Shown here piece by piece: positions 1 to 6,802 of a stretch of 11,207 nt of DNA. The position numbers and the translations under genes were made by a program. Each line of letters starts with the position of its first letter. The stretch's first letter is position 1. Below the pieces are notes generated by a model. It was given only the letters and a program-made list of their open reading frames with translations, was not told the DNA's origin and made no database searches. The stretch spans positions 1 to 11,207 of the forward strand of contig CAMLCW010000162.1 of assembly GCA_946478645.1 (NCBI GenBank), in the 5' to 3' direction. This DNA is from an uncultured Variovorax sp. GTDB taxonomy: Bacteria > Pseudomonadota > Gammaproteobacteria > Burkholderiales > Burkholderiaceae.

Positions 1-445
<445 letters not shown>

Positions 446-449
<4 letters not shown>

Positions 450-613
450 CGAGGGTCTTTCATGGGAGGGTCGACCTCATGGTCGAGAAACATGTCCAGT
501 ACGTTCACCAGGGCGATCAGGCAGATGAATCCCGCCACGGCGGCGACCACCCAGAACAGGATTTCGTCCCCCCAGGCGCCGGTGAGTGAATCGAACAGCG
601 ACGCAAAATCCAT
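446..613 (-). CDS. Small single-pass membrane protein upstream of katE
   Basis: A 55-codon ORF, short enough to be missed by ordinary gene calling. The protein starts [20 protein letters not shown], has one hydrophobic segment at about residues 18-43 ([20 protein letters not shown] and on), and ends in a charged tail, [11 protein letters not shown]. The start is well supported: GGAG lies 6 bases before the ATG on the minus strand. Its TGA (448-446) overlaps the katE ATG (449-447) in an ATGA, the classic sign of translational coupling, so it is very likely the first gene of the catalase operon. I do not recognise the family. The hydrophobic segment has no signal-peptide cleavage motif and is followed by acidic residues, so a membrane anchor is likely. 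The role is unknown; it might tether or assist the catalase, or simply be co-induced by peroxide. Confidence 0.72.
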
Positions 614-904
614 GATTCGCTCCAGCAGATCAATGTGAAAACTCGGGTGCTTGCGCCGCAGCCTCCTGAAGCGCCGCGCGGGATGGCGGCGGGGTCGGTT
701 GCGAGCGTGACAAAGGTTAAGTTTTTCTCACACTGTTACCCGTAGTGGCGCCTCGCCCGCGCGTGTGGGAGAGCCGGCGCCCCCAGGGTAGGAGCGCGCC
801 GACAGCGTGCCGCCTACGTCGCTTCGGGCCTCTGCCCTTGCCTGCCGCGCCGGGCCGGCCCGTAGCATCGAAGCACATACACATCCAAAGAGGGACAGCC
901 AAAA
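614..904. promoter_or_regulatory. Divergent intergenic region, katE operon / transglutaminase gene
   Basis: This 291-base stretch separates two divergent units and must hold both promoters. An AT-rich island at about 711-738 (caaaggttaagtttttctca and onward) stands out from its GC-rich surroundings and is the best place for RNA polymerase or regulator contacts. I could not fit a convincing -35/-10 pair with normal spacing in either direction, nor an OxyR-type palindrome. A stem-loop at 788-817 lies on the transglutaminase side. No small ORF with a good RBS was seen. Confidence 0.4.
788..817 (+). repeat. GTAG...CTAC stem-loop, REP-like candidate
   Basis: The sequence reads GTAGG, A, GCGCGC, loop CGACA, GCGTGC, CG, CCTAC. 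The outer arms (788-792 and 813-817) pair perfectly over 5 bases. The inner arms (794-799 and 805-810) pair over 6 bases with one G-T wobble, with small bulges between the two stems. A 5' GTAG head followed by an imperfect stem is the general form of bacterial REP sequences mobilised by RAYT proteins (known family feature). One copy in one window does not prove a repeat. It could also be a 5'-UTR hairpin of the transglutaminase gene, 87 bases upstream of its ATG. Confidence 0.4.
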
Positions 905-1723
905 ATGCAGATCGAGATCGGCTTCGACATCGAGCTGGCGGTCACTGCACCGACAGCGCTGATCTACATGCTGCAGGTGCATCCCGCGCGCGCGGCCGAC
1001 CTGCAGGACGGCGAACACATCAGCATCAGCCCGCCGCTCGCCACGGACCACTACATGGACACCCACGACAACCACTGCGCGCGGGTGCGGATTCCGCCCG
1101 GCGTGGCGAGCGTGCGGCTGCGCAACCATGCCGTGGTGTTCGATCCGGGCACCATCGACGCGGTCGACCCGGGCGCGGTCGAGCACACGGCGGCCGACCT
1201 GCCGACATCCACGCTGCGCTACCTGCTGCCGAGCCGCTATTGCGAGGTCGACAGCGAGCTGCTCGCCTTCGCCTGGAACCACTTCGCCAACCTCGCACCG
1301 GGCTGGGCGCGCGTGCAGGCGATCTGCGACTTCGTGCACGGGCACCTGCGCTTCGACTACGGCAGCGCCCGCCCCACGCGCACCGCGGTCGACGCGTTCC
1401 GCGAGCGCACCGGCGTGTGCCGCGACTTCGCGCACCTCGCGATCGCACTGTGCCGCTGCATGAACATACCGGCGCGCTACGCGACCGGCTACCTCGGCGA
1501 CATCGGCGTGCCGCCGGTGCCGTATCCGATGGATTTCAGCGCCTGGTTCGAGGTCTACCTGGGCGAGCGCTGGCACACCTTCGACGCGCGCCACAACGTG
1601 CCGCGCATCGGCCGCGTGCTGATCGCCCGCGGGCGCGACGCGGCCGACGTGCCGATCACGATGGTGTTCGGCGCGAACACGCTGCAGCGCTTCGAGGTGA
1701 CCACGCGCGAAGTGAGGCCGTAG
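905..1723 (+). CDS. Transglutaminase-like family protein, active-site His replaced
   Basis: A 272-residue cytoplasmic protein of the bacterial transglutaminase-like superfamily (Cys-His-Asp papain-like fold). It has no signal peptide. Residues 1-105 form the beta-rich N-terminal domain seen in this family (IEIGFDIELAV, SVRLRNHAVVFDPG). Residues about 120-235 form the core: TGVCRDFAHLAIALCR carries the nucleophile C172, then YATGYLGDI (192-200), then FSAWFEVYL (211-219) and HTFDARHN (224-231) with the Asp at 227. The position normally held by the catalytic His (xHAWxE) is Ser212 here. H224 and H230 are nearby, but not in the usual place. The start is supported by AGAGGGA 9 bases upstream. It is monocistronic, divergent from the katE operon and convergent with the LigD-type polymerase gene 18 bases away. 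The natural substrate is unknown; members are usually predicted peptidases or amidases rather than true cross-linkers. Confidence 0.85.
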   Translation: MQIEIGFDIELAVTAPTALIYMLQVHPARAADLQDGEHISISPPLATDHYMDTHDNHCARVRIPPGVASVRLRNHAVVFDPGTIDAVDPGAVEHTAADLPTSTLRYLLPSRYCEVDSELLAFAWNHFANLAPGWARVQAICDFVHGHLRFDYGSARPTRTAVDAFRERTGVCRDFAHLAIALCRCMNIPARYATGYLGDIGVPPVPYPMDFSAWFEVYLGERWHTFDARHNVPRIGRVLIARGRDAADVPITMVFGANTLQRFEVTTREVRP

Positions 1724-1745
1724 CGCGCCGCACCCGGCGGGCTAC
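1720..1745. repeat. GTAG...CTAC hairpin covering two convergent stop codons
   Basis: GTAGC (1720-1724), G, CGCCG (1726-1730), loop CACC, CGGCG (1735-1739), G, GCTAC (1741-1745): two 5-bp stems separated by one G-G mismatch, with a 4-base loop. The transglutaminase TAG (1721-1723) and the polymerase-gene TAG (1742-1744, minus strand) sit in the two outer arms, so both transcripts end in the same hairpin. No T-run follows on either side. It could act as a bidirectional mRNA 3' end or weak terminator, or be a REP-like element, which often lies between convergent genes. Confidence 0.5.
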
Positions 1746-2656
1746 GGCATGTAGCCGAGCATCTCCATCGCGCGGCGCAGCCCGGTGCGACTTTTCTCCA
1801 TCGCGTCCCACGGCTCATTGCCGACCGCGAGGCGCTCGGCCGCATTGGCCACGGTCCAGTGCGCCGGGCCCGCGAGGTCGGGCAGTTCCTCCCACGCGAG
1901 CGGCACCGAGATGCCCATGCCCGGGCGGGCGCGCGCCGACCATGCACAGGCCGTGGTGGCGCCGAAGCCGTTGCGCAGGTAGTCGGCGAAGATCCGGCCC
2001 ACGCGGTTGCGCGGCCCGCTCTTGGCAACGAAGCGCTCGGGCACGATGCGCGCGAGATGCTCGACGATGGCGCGCGAGAAGCCGCGCACCTCGTCCCAGC
2101 CGAAGTCGCGCCGCAGCGGCACCACCACGTGCAGCCCCTTGCCGCCGCTGGTTTTCAGGAACGAGGGCAGACCGAGCTCGTCAAGCAGCACGCGCACGAG
2201 CAGCGCGCCCTCCTGGATCAGCGGCCAGTCGACGCCCTCGCCGGGGTCGAGGTCGAAGGTCATGCGGTCGGGTTTGGCCAGCGCGCGCGAGGTGGCGTTC
2301 CAGGTGTGCAGCTCGATGGTGTTGAACTGGGCCGCGCCGAGCAGCGCGCGCGCCGTGTCGATCTGCAGCAGGGGTTCGTGGCCCGGGTCGAGCGCGGGAT
2401 CGAGCAGCCGGATGCCCGCGATCTCGCTGTGCTGCGCATGCTTCTGGAAGAACAGCTCGCCGCCGACGCCTTCGGGGGCGCGCACCAATGCGACGGGCCG
2501 GCCCTTGAGGTGCGGCAGGATCAGCGGCGCCACGCTGGCGTAATAGGCGGCGAGGCTACCCTTGGTGGTGCCGCTCGCGGCATCGATCACGCGCTCGGCA
2601 TGGGTGATGCGCGGGAGCACGATGCCTGCACCGGTCGCGTGGGTCGAGATGGCCAT
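1742..2656 (-). CDS. Stand-alone LigD-type polymerase (primase-polymerase) domain protein
   Basis: A 304-residue protein matching the polymerase module (PolDom, archaeo-eukaryotic primase superfamily) of LigD, the bacterial non-homologous end-joining enzyme. In that pathway it fills gaps and adds nucleotides, preferring ribonucleotides, at Ku-bound ends (known of the family). Motif I is MTFDLDPGEG with metal-binding D135 and D137. The SGGKGLHVVVPL motif follows, with H176. The third acidic residue is D225 in RIFADYLRNG, followed by the usual ATTACAWSARARPGMGISVP and WEEL. The ~300-residue length equals one PolDom. No ligase or phosphoesterase domain is fused, and neither Ku nor a separate ligase is seen nearby. 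The ATG at 2656 opens the family's normal N-terminus (ITHAERVIDAASGTTKGSLA), although the GGAG upstream is only 3 bases away. It lies 66 bases downstream of the AstE-like gene on the same strand. Confidence 0.88.
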   Translation of the reverse strand: MAISTHATGAGIVLPRITHAERVIDAASGTTKGSLAAYYASVAPLILPHLKGRPVALVRAPEGVGGELFFQKHAQHSEIAGIRLLDPALDPGHEPLLQIDTARALLGAAQFNTIELHTWNATSRALAKPDRMTFDLDPGEGVDWPLIQEGALLVRVLLDELGLPSFLKTSGGKGLHVVVPLRRDFGWDEVRGFSRAIVEHLARIVPERFVAKSGPRNRVGRIFADYLRNGFGATTACAWSARARPGMGISVPLAWEELPDLAGPAHWTVANAAERLAVGNEPWDAMEKSRTGLRRAMEMLGYMP

Positions 2657-2693
2657 CGGCTCCGACTTTGCGCGAGCGCCGCGCGCAAGGGGT

Positions 2694-2721
2694 GTAGGAA
2701 CGCGGCGGCGCCTGCCGTAGG
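2694..2721 (+). repeat. GTAGGA-type intergenic motif, copy flanking the AstE-like gene (3' side)
   Basis: Two GTAGG pentamers (2694-2698 and 2717-2721) bound a 28-base stretch beginning GTAGGAACGCGG. Inside it CGGCGG (2703-2708), loop CGC, CTGCCG (2712-2717) can form a 6-bp stem with one G-T wobble. A 28-base element of the same form (GTAGGACACGC... to GTAGG) lies in inverted orientation at 3775-3802, on the other side of the AstE-like gene. The interiors agree only partly, so common origin is unproven. Confidence 0.3.
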
Positions 2722-2722
2722 C

Positions 2723-3730
2723 TCAGGCGGCGGGGCCTGCCGGGCCGAGCACGCGCTCGCTCGGGCGTGCGAAGTAGAACCATTCGGCACCAGGCAGCGC
2801 GAGCGCATTGGGAAAGACGATGAAGCCGTCGTCGGGCGCGTTGACCGGCGTGCCGTCGTGGCGCATGCCGATCGGTTCGCCGCGCCGCACCGCATCGAAG
2901 GTGGCCCATTCGCGCACGAAGCGGTCGTCTTCGTGCAGCCGGTCGGTCACGCTGGCCAGCCTGAGCAGCCGCGGCGCTGCGGGCGGCGCGGCCGCAGCAA
3001 GCCCCGGCGGCAGCGGCGCCATGCCGAGCAGCGCGAGCGCGCGGCGGATCGCGCGCCAGGCGACCTCGGGCGCCTGCGGATCCTGGTGCTGGCCGCATTC
3101 GAGCGTGACGCCATAGCCGCCGCAGCTGCGGATGTATTCGTTGGTGCCGCGGCCGAAGTCGATCTCGTGCTCGGCCACGGCCCCGCCCGCGGCGCGCTGC
3201 GCGAGCCCGGCGGCATAGATGTCGAGCCAGCCTTCCACCACGATCGGCGTGCCGAGGTGCAGCGCGAGCAGGCCTTCCTCGGCGGCGCGCGCGAACGGTT
3301 CGAGCGCACCGGTGTTGTCGCGCGGGCCGATCATCGCGAAGGCCTCGCCCGCGCTCTGGAACGAGTGCAGGTCGAGCAGCACGTCGTGGCGCTCGATCAG
3401 CGGGCACAGCAGGTTGGTGACGCGCGCCTCGTAGTCGGCCGGCTCGGCGCTGGGCTTGAACAGGCGGTTGAGGTTGCGCTGGCCTTCGCGCTGCAGCCGG
3501 CGGCGCGCGAGCGGGTTGGCCACGGGCACCAGCGTGAGCTGGCCGCGCTGCAGCCGGAGCGCGCCGCCGTCGAGTTCGCCCAGCAGGCGCTCGATGCCCG
3601 CGGTGCCGCAGGTTTCGTCGCCATGCACGCCGCCCACCACGAGCAGCCGGGGGCCGGGGTCCAGCGAAGCGAAAGTATGGATGCGCAGGCTGTCGGTCGC
3701 CGCGTCGGCGTCAAGGGGATCGGAAGGCAT
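2723..3730 (-). CDS. Succinylglutamate desuccinylase / aspartoacylase family zinc hydrolase
   Basis: A zinc carboxypeptidase-fold deacylase of the AstE/AspA family, predicted to remove an acyl group from an amino-acid amide. With the ATG at 3730 it has 335 residues. Zinc ligands are visible as H36 and E39 in GGVHGDETCG and H122 in LDLHSFQS; the substrate-binding NLNR is at residues 86-89; the catalytic Glu is E211 in TLECGQH. Residues ~250-335 form the family's C-terminal beta domain (FVREWATFDAVRRGEPIG, then FIVFPNALALPGAEWFYFA). The reading frame stays open to a GTG at 3775, which would add 15 residues; I prefer the ATG because the conserved fold begins soon after it, though neither start has a good RBS. 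No ast (arginine succinyltransferase) genes lie alongside, so the substrate cannot be taken as succinylglutamate. The LigD-type polymerase gene follows 66 bases downstream and may be cotranscribed. Confidence 0.85.
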   Translation of the reverse strand: MPSDPLDADAATDSLRIHTFASLDPGPRLLVVGGVHGDETCGTAGIERLLGELDGGALRLQRGQLTLVPVANPLARRRLQREGQRNLNRLFKPSAEPADYEARVTNLLCPLIERHDVLLDLHSFQSAGEAFAMIGPRDNTGALEPFARAAEEGLLALHLGTPIVVEGWLDIYAAGLAQRAAGGAVAEHEIDFGRGTNEYIRSCGGYGVTLECGQHQDPQAPEVAWRAIRRALALLGMAPLPPGLAAAAPPAAPRLLRLASVTDRLHEDDRFVREWATFDAVRRGEPIGMRHDGTPVNAPDDGFIVFPNALALPGAEWFYFARPSERVLGPAGPAA

Positions 3731-3774
3731 CCGGGGAATTATTGCGGAGCGCCCCGCTGCACGCAAAGACGGCA

Positions 3775-3802
3775 CCTACAGCGCATGCCTGGCGTGTCCT
3801 AC
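3775..3802 (-). repeat. GTAGGA-type intergenic motif, copy flanking the AstE-like gene (5' side)
   Basis: On the minus strand the element starts GTAGGACACGCC and ends GCTGTAGG, with the two GTAGG pentamers 23 bases apart start to start. That is the same spacing as in the plus-strand element at 2694-2721. The two share GTAGGA, then ACGC after a one-base insertion, and a closing GC-N-GTAGG. It overlaps the possible GTG start of the AstE-like frame and the upstream region of the 94-residue protein gene. Confidence 0.3.
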
Positions 3803-3868
3803 CGCAGGCGGCTGCGCGCCCATGCAGCCTTGGTTTCGATCGCACCTATCCGTGCCAAGGAACACGCC

Positions 3869-4153
3869 ATGAGCAGCAACAGCACCCCAGCCCGCACCCC
3901 CAAAGACGAACCGGCCCGCCGCGACGATCCGCTGCGCGATGCGGGCGGCGGCGACACCAAGGTCGAACAGGGCGGCGACTCGGCACCGCGCCTGCCGCAC
4001 GAGCGCGACCAGTCGTCCGACAGCCAGGCGTCGCAGGACGGCCAGCAGTCGGAGGTCGGCCGCAAGGGCCACGACGACGTGGAGCGCGGCGTGGTCGACA
4101 CCAGCCGCGGCGCCGAGACGGACCGCGTCTACAACGACAAGCTCAGGCCTTGA
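3869..4153 (+). CDS. Small hydrophilic, probably disordered protein
   Basis: A 94-residue protein with a good RBS (AAGGAA, 6 bases before the ATG). It has no Phe, Trp, Ile or Cys, a single Tyr, three Leu, and is rich in Asp, Arg, Gln, Ser and Gly. There is no membrane segment or signal peptide. A recognisable stretch is RLPHERDQSSDSQ (41-53), followed by a charged section GRKGHDDVERGVVDTSRG and the C-terminal VYNDKLRP. I recall similar small unnamed proteins with an HERDQS-type motif in Burkholderiales, but no established function. The composition resembles hydrophilin or stress-induced disordered proteins; that is inference. It is monocistronic and convergent with rpe, 21 bases away. Upstream (3803-3829) alternative short hairpins are possible, e.g. 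GGCTGC (3810-3815) with GCAGCC (3824-3829). Confidence 0.75.
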   Translation: MSSNSTPARTPKDEPARRDDPLRDAGGGDTKVEQGGDSAPRLPHERDQSSDSQASQDGQQSEVGRKGHDDVERGVVDTSRGAETDRVYNDKLRP

Positions 4154-4174
4154 GGCGCTGCGGGCGAAGGCGGC

Positions 4175-4870
4175 TCAGCGCGGCGCCACGCCCGCGAGCT
4201 GCTCGCGCATCTGCGTGATCACCGCGGCATAGTCCGGGGCGTTGAAGATCGCGCTGCCGGCCACGAAGGTGTCGGCACCGGCCGAAGCCACGCGCGCGAT
4301 GTTGTCGGCCTTGATGCCGCCATCGACCTCGAGCCGGATGTCGCGGCCGCTCTGCTCGATGCGCTTTCGCGCCTGCTCGATCTTGCGCAGCGCCGAGTCG
4401 ATGAAGCTCTGCCCGCCGAAGCCGGGGTTCACGCTCATGATCAGGATCAGGTCGATGTCGTCGATCGCCCAGTCGAGCGCCTCGAGCCCCAGCCCGGGGT
4501 TGAACACCAGCCCGGCCTTGCAGCCCGCGGCCTTGATGGCCTGGATGCTGCGGTGGGTGTGCGGCGAGGCATCGGGGTGGAAGCTGATGTAGTCGGCCCC
4601 GGCTTCGGCGAAGGACGCGGCCAGCGCGTCGACCGGCTGGATCATCAAGTGAACGTCGATCGGCACCGGCGCGCCAGCCGCTGTTTTCGCATGCGGCCGC
4701 AGCGCCTTGCACACCATCGGGCCGAAGGTCAGGTTCGGCACGTAGTGGTTGTCCATCACGTCGAAGTGGATCCAGTCGGCGCCGGCGGCGATGACCCGGG
4801 CCAGTTCGTCGCCGAGGCGCGCGAAATCTGCGGAGAGGATGGAGGGGGCGATGCGGAACGGCGTGCTCAT
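4175..4870 (-). CDS. rpe: Ribulose-phosphate 3-epimerase
   Basis: A TIM-barrel, metal-dependent enzyme of 231 residues that interconverts D-ribulose 5-phosphate and D-xylulose 5-phosphate in the pentose phosphate pathway and the Calvin cycle. Motifs run in the expected order: [17 protein letters not shown] (7-23) with the catalytic Asp at 15; [19 protein letters not shown] (33-51) with metal-binding H35 and D37; HLMIQPV (74-80) with H74; the phosphate-proximal [13 protein letters not shown] (145-157); and [11 protein letters not shown] (180-190) with the second acidic catalytic residue D183. The end [13 protein letters not shown] completes the phosphate site. The same frame stays open much further upstream (to 5338), but the ATG at 4870 gives the exact family length and N-terminus, and the upstream part is the shadow of the opposite-strand gene. 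The RBS is weak. Confidence 0.97.
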   Translation of the reverse strand: MSTPFRIAPSILSADFARLGDELARVIAAGADWIHFDVMDNHYVPNLTFGPMVCKALRPHAKTAAGAPVPIDVHLMIQPVDALAASFAEAGADYISFHPDASPHTHRSIQAIKAAGCKAGLVFNPGLGLEALDWAIDDIDLILIMSVNPGFGGQSFIDSALRKIEQARKRIEQSGRDIRLEVDGGIKADNIARVASAGADTFVAGSAIFNAPDYAAVITQMREQLAGVAPR

Positions 4871-4908
4871 GGCGCGATTGTCGCCTGACTCCCCGGCCCG
4901 CAATCTCC

Positions 4909-4938
4909 TTGTTGGAGCCCCGCACTTCCCGATACATT
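4909..4938 (+). promoter_or_regulatory. Possible sigma-70 promoter for the GYF-RDD gene
   Basis: TTGTTG (4909-4914) and TACATT (4933-4938) are separated by 18 bases and lie about 50 bases before the ATG at 4987. Each hexamer matches the consensus only partly. The stretch around 4931-4938 is AT-richer than its surroundings. This is the only plausible pair seen in the rpe/GYF-RDD divergent region; no transcript evidence is available. Confidence 0.25.
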
Positions 4939-4986
4939 TGCGTGGCTGCGAGGAAACGACAACAACCCAGACCGAAGGAGCGGCGC

Positions 4987-6354
4987 ATGGACGAGGGATG
5001 GTGGTACGCGCACGGCGACGACAGGCAAGGCCCGCTCTCGGCCGAACAGATCCGGCACCGCCTGCATGCGGGCACCATCGATGCACAGACGCTGGTCTGG
5101 CGCCCGGGACGGCTGGCCTGGAAGCCGCTGCACCAGGTCGCGGAACTCGTGCCGGGCATGCGCCTCGAGCCGGTGCTGCTCGATCCGGCATCGTCCGCGC
5201 CTGGGCGAACGGCGCCACCGCTGCCCCAGCCCGATTTGCCCGCGGCACCTCCGGACCCCGCGGTGCCCGCCGGCGGGGAGCCCTGGCTCGCCGCCGGGGC
5301 CATCGAGGCACCGGCGCCCCGTGCAGCCGCCGCCGCACATGCTGCGGCCGGACCCTGGCGCCGGCTGTTCGCGCGCTGTTTCGACGTCTGGACGATGGCG
5401 GTGCCCGCCGGCATGTTCCTGGGCGCGGTCGGCGGGCACCTCTGGCCGGCCTTCGGGCTCTGGATGCAGAGCCCCTCCGCCGCGCCGCTGCTCGGGGTCA
5501 TTCTGGTGCCGGTGGCGCTGGTCTTCGAAGCCGTCGTCTTCGGGCTGTTCGGCAGCACGCCCGGCAAGTTTCTGTTCGGCGTCCGCGTGACGCTGCAGGA
5601 CGGCGGCCGGCCGACCTTCATCCAGTACCTCGGTCGCATGGCGCGGATGTACCTGTCGGGGCTCGGGCTGGGCATTCCCTTCGTCACGCTGATCACGATG
5701 GGCCTGCAGTACGCGAACCTGAACAAGGGCCGCGCGGCCAGCTACGACCACGAGCGCTTCCTGGTGCACGAGCGCGGTGCCGGGATGCTGCGCACCGGGC
5801 TGGCGACGCTGGCCTTCGCGGGCCTGGTGGCGGGCCTGGCCTACATCCACCAGCAGGAGGCCGAACGGAACCTGCGCTATTTCGCCGGCTTCGAATGGAC
5901 CAATCCCGCCACCCGGATGCGCGCCGACATTCCGCGCGGGTGGCAGTACCGCCAGGAACTGAACGGTTCCGGCGATGTGATCCACACCTTCTTCTCGGAC
6001 ACCGTGGTCGCCGTGTTCGCCTCCGAAGGCGGCGTGGAGCGCATGAGGCTCGACGAATACATGCGGCTCTGGGCCATGGCGATGCGCCAGGCGATGACCT
6101 TCGACGGCCACGCGCGCATCGTCTACGTCAAGGGCCGCTCGAGCCTGCAGATGAAGGGAACGATGGCGGCCGACACCTCGCGCCAGGTGAACGCGACGCT
6201 GCTGAAGAGCAACGGCCAGGTCTGGCGCATCGTGACCGTCGGCACCTCGGGGCGCGACCCCGACACGGCCGCCACCGCAGCGCTGCGCGAGGTGCTGTTC
6301 CAGACGGTGCCGGCGGGAACGGCCGACGACGCGCCCAGCGGACCGACGATCTGA
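4987..6354 (+). CDS. GYF_2-RDD domain membrane protein with C-terminal extramembrane domain
   Basis: A 455-residue protein with three parts. Residues 3-55 are a GYF_2 domain ([39 protein letters not shown]), a small cytoplasmic module often tied to protein-protein contacts. Residues 60-120 are a Pro/Ala-rich linker. Residues ~122-262 are an RDD domain: [12 protein letters not shown] (R130, D133), a membrane segment around 136-150, another around 166-188, then the signature [13 protein letters not shown] (189-201) and a hydrophobic stretch at 222-242. A further membrane segment (269-287) leads to a C-terminal domain of about 165 residues ([20 protein letters not shown]..., [14 protein letters not shown]), probably facing the periplasm. 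The start is fixed by AAGGAG 6 bases upstream. RDD proteins are variously linked to transport or membrane processes, so no exact function is assigned. It lies between rpe and apaG, and may be cotranscribed with apaG 52 bases on. Confidence 0.85.
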   Translation: MDEGWWYAHGDDRQGPLSAEQIRHRLHAGTIDAQTLVWRPGRLAWKPLHQVAELVPGMRLEPVLLDPASSAPGRTAPPLPQPDLPAAPPDPAVPAGGEPWLAAGAIEAPAPRAAAAAHAAAGPWRRLFARCFDVWTMAVPAGMFLGAVGGHLWPAFGLWMQSPSAAPLLGVILVPVALVFEAVVFGLFGSTPGKFLFGVRVTLQDGGRPTFIQYLGRMARMYLSGLGLGIPFVTLITMGLQYANLNKGRAASYDHERFLVHERGAGMLRTGLATLAFAGLVAGLAYIHQQEAERNLRYFAGFEWTNPATRMRADIPRGWQYRQELNGSGDVIHTFFSDTVVAVFASEGGVERMRLDEYMRLWAMAMRQAMTFDGHARIVYVKGRSSLQMKGTMAADTSRQVNATLLKSNGQVWRIVTVGTSGRDPDTAATAALREVLFQTVPAGTADDAPSGPTI

Positions 6355-6406
6355 GAAGCTGTGAACGCGCCGGCCGCGGCAAGGTACTGCAGTTACCATC
6401 GCGCGC

Positions 6407-6802
6407 ATGTCGAACAGCCCCTTCAGCGTCCAGGTCGAGCCGCGCTACCTCGCAGACCAGTCCTCCCCCAAGGACAAGGTCTACACCTTCGCCTACACCG
6501 TGACCGTGACCAACGTGGGCCGCACGGGGGCCCAGCTCATCGCGCGCCACTGGCTCATCAACGACGCCTCCGGCCATGCGCAGGAGGTCAAGGGCCTCGG
6601 CGTGATCGGGCAGCAGCCGCTGCTCGCGCCGGGCGAGAGCTTCCGCTACACCAGCGGCTGTCGGCTTCAGGCGCCGAGCGGCACAATGCACGGCAGCTAC
6701 TTCGTGGTGACCGAGGACGGCGAGCGCTTCGACGTGCCGATCCCGATGTTCGTGCTCGAGGCCGACATCGGCGGCGCCCCGGTGTCGCGCGTGCTGCACT
6801 GA
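6407..6802 (+). CDS. apaG: ApaG protein (Co2+/Mg2+ efflux-associated)
   Basis: A 131-residue protein matching the ApaG family in length (about 125 in E. coli) and sequence: FSVQVEPRYLADQSSPKDK, YTFAYTVTVTNVGRTGAQLI, ARHWLINDASGHAQEVKG, GVIGQQPLLAPGESFRYTSG, then GTMHGSYFVVTEDGERFDVP. The fold is an immunoglobulin/fibronectin-like beta sandwich; the glycine-rich VKGLGVIGQQP turn (62-72) is conserved. In enterics mutations affect cobalt resistance and magnesium efflux, but the molecular role is not settled. It has no membrane segment or signal peptide. The ATG at 6407 is the natural start; the RBS is weak. In Burkholderiales apaG is commonly found next to rpe in divergent orientation; here the GYF-RDD gene lies between them. 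Confidence 0.95.
   Translation: MSNSPFSVQVEPRYLADQSSPKDKVYTFAYTVTVTNVGRTGAQLIARHWLINDASGHAQEVKGLGVIGQQPLLAPGESFRYTSGCRLQAPSGTMHGSYFVVTEDGERFDVPIPMFVLEADIGGAPVSRVLH

Noticed and set aside
745..2325. A 526-codon open frame on the plus strand
   Set aside because: It is out of frame with the transglutaminase-like gene and antisense to the polymerase-domain gene, with Arg/Ala/Pro-rich shadow composition and no recognisable motif.
2694..3802. CRISPR-like or tandem repeat array based on GTAGG spacing
   Set aside because: Each site has only two pentamers, on opposite strands, with unrelated interiors; there is no array of repeats and spacers.
1859..4153. A 764-codon open frame on the plus strand
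   Set aside because: All but its last 95 codons are antisense to the polymerase-domain and AstE-like genes, which have family motifs. High GC keeps the opposite frame open. Only 3869-4153 is kept, as the 94-residue protein.
4871..5338. N-terminal extension of Rpe to 5338
   Set aside because: The frame is open, but the added ~156 residues are the antisense of the GYF-RDD gene, and Rpe has its exact normal length from the ATG at 4870.
4143..5726. A 527-codon minus-strand frame over rpe and the GYF-RDD gene
   Set aside because: It is a different frame from the clear Rpe and GYF-RDD proteins; its sequence is low-complexity and shows no family signature.
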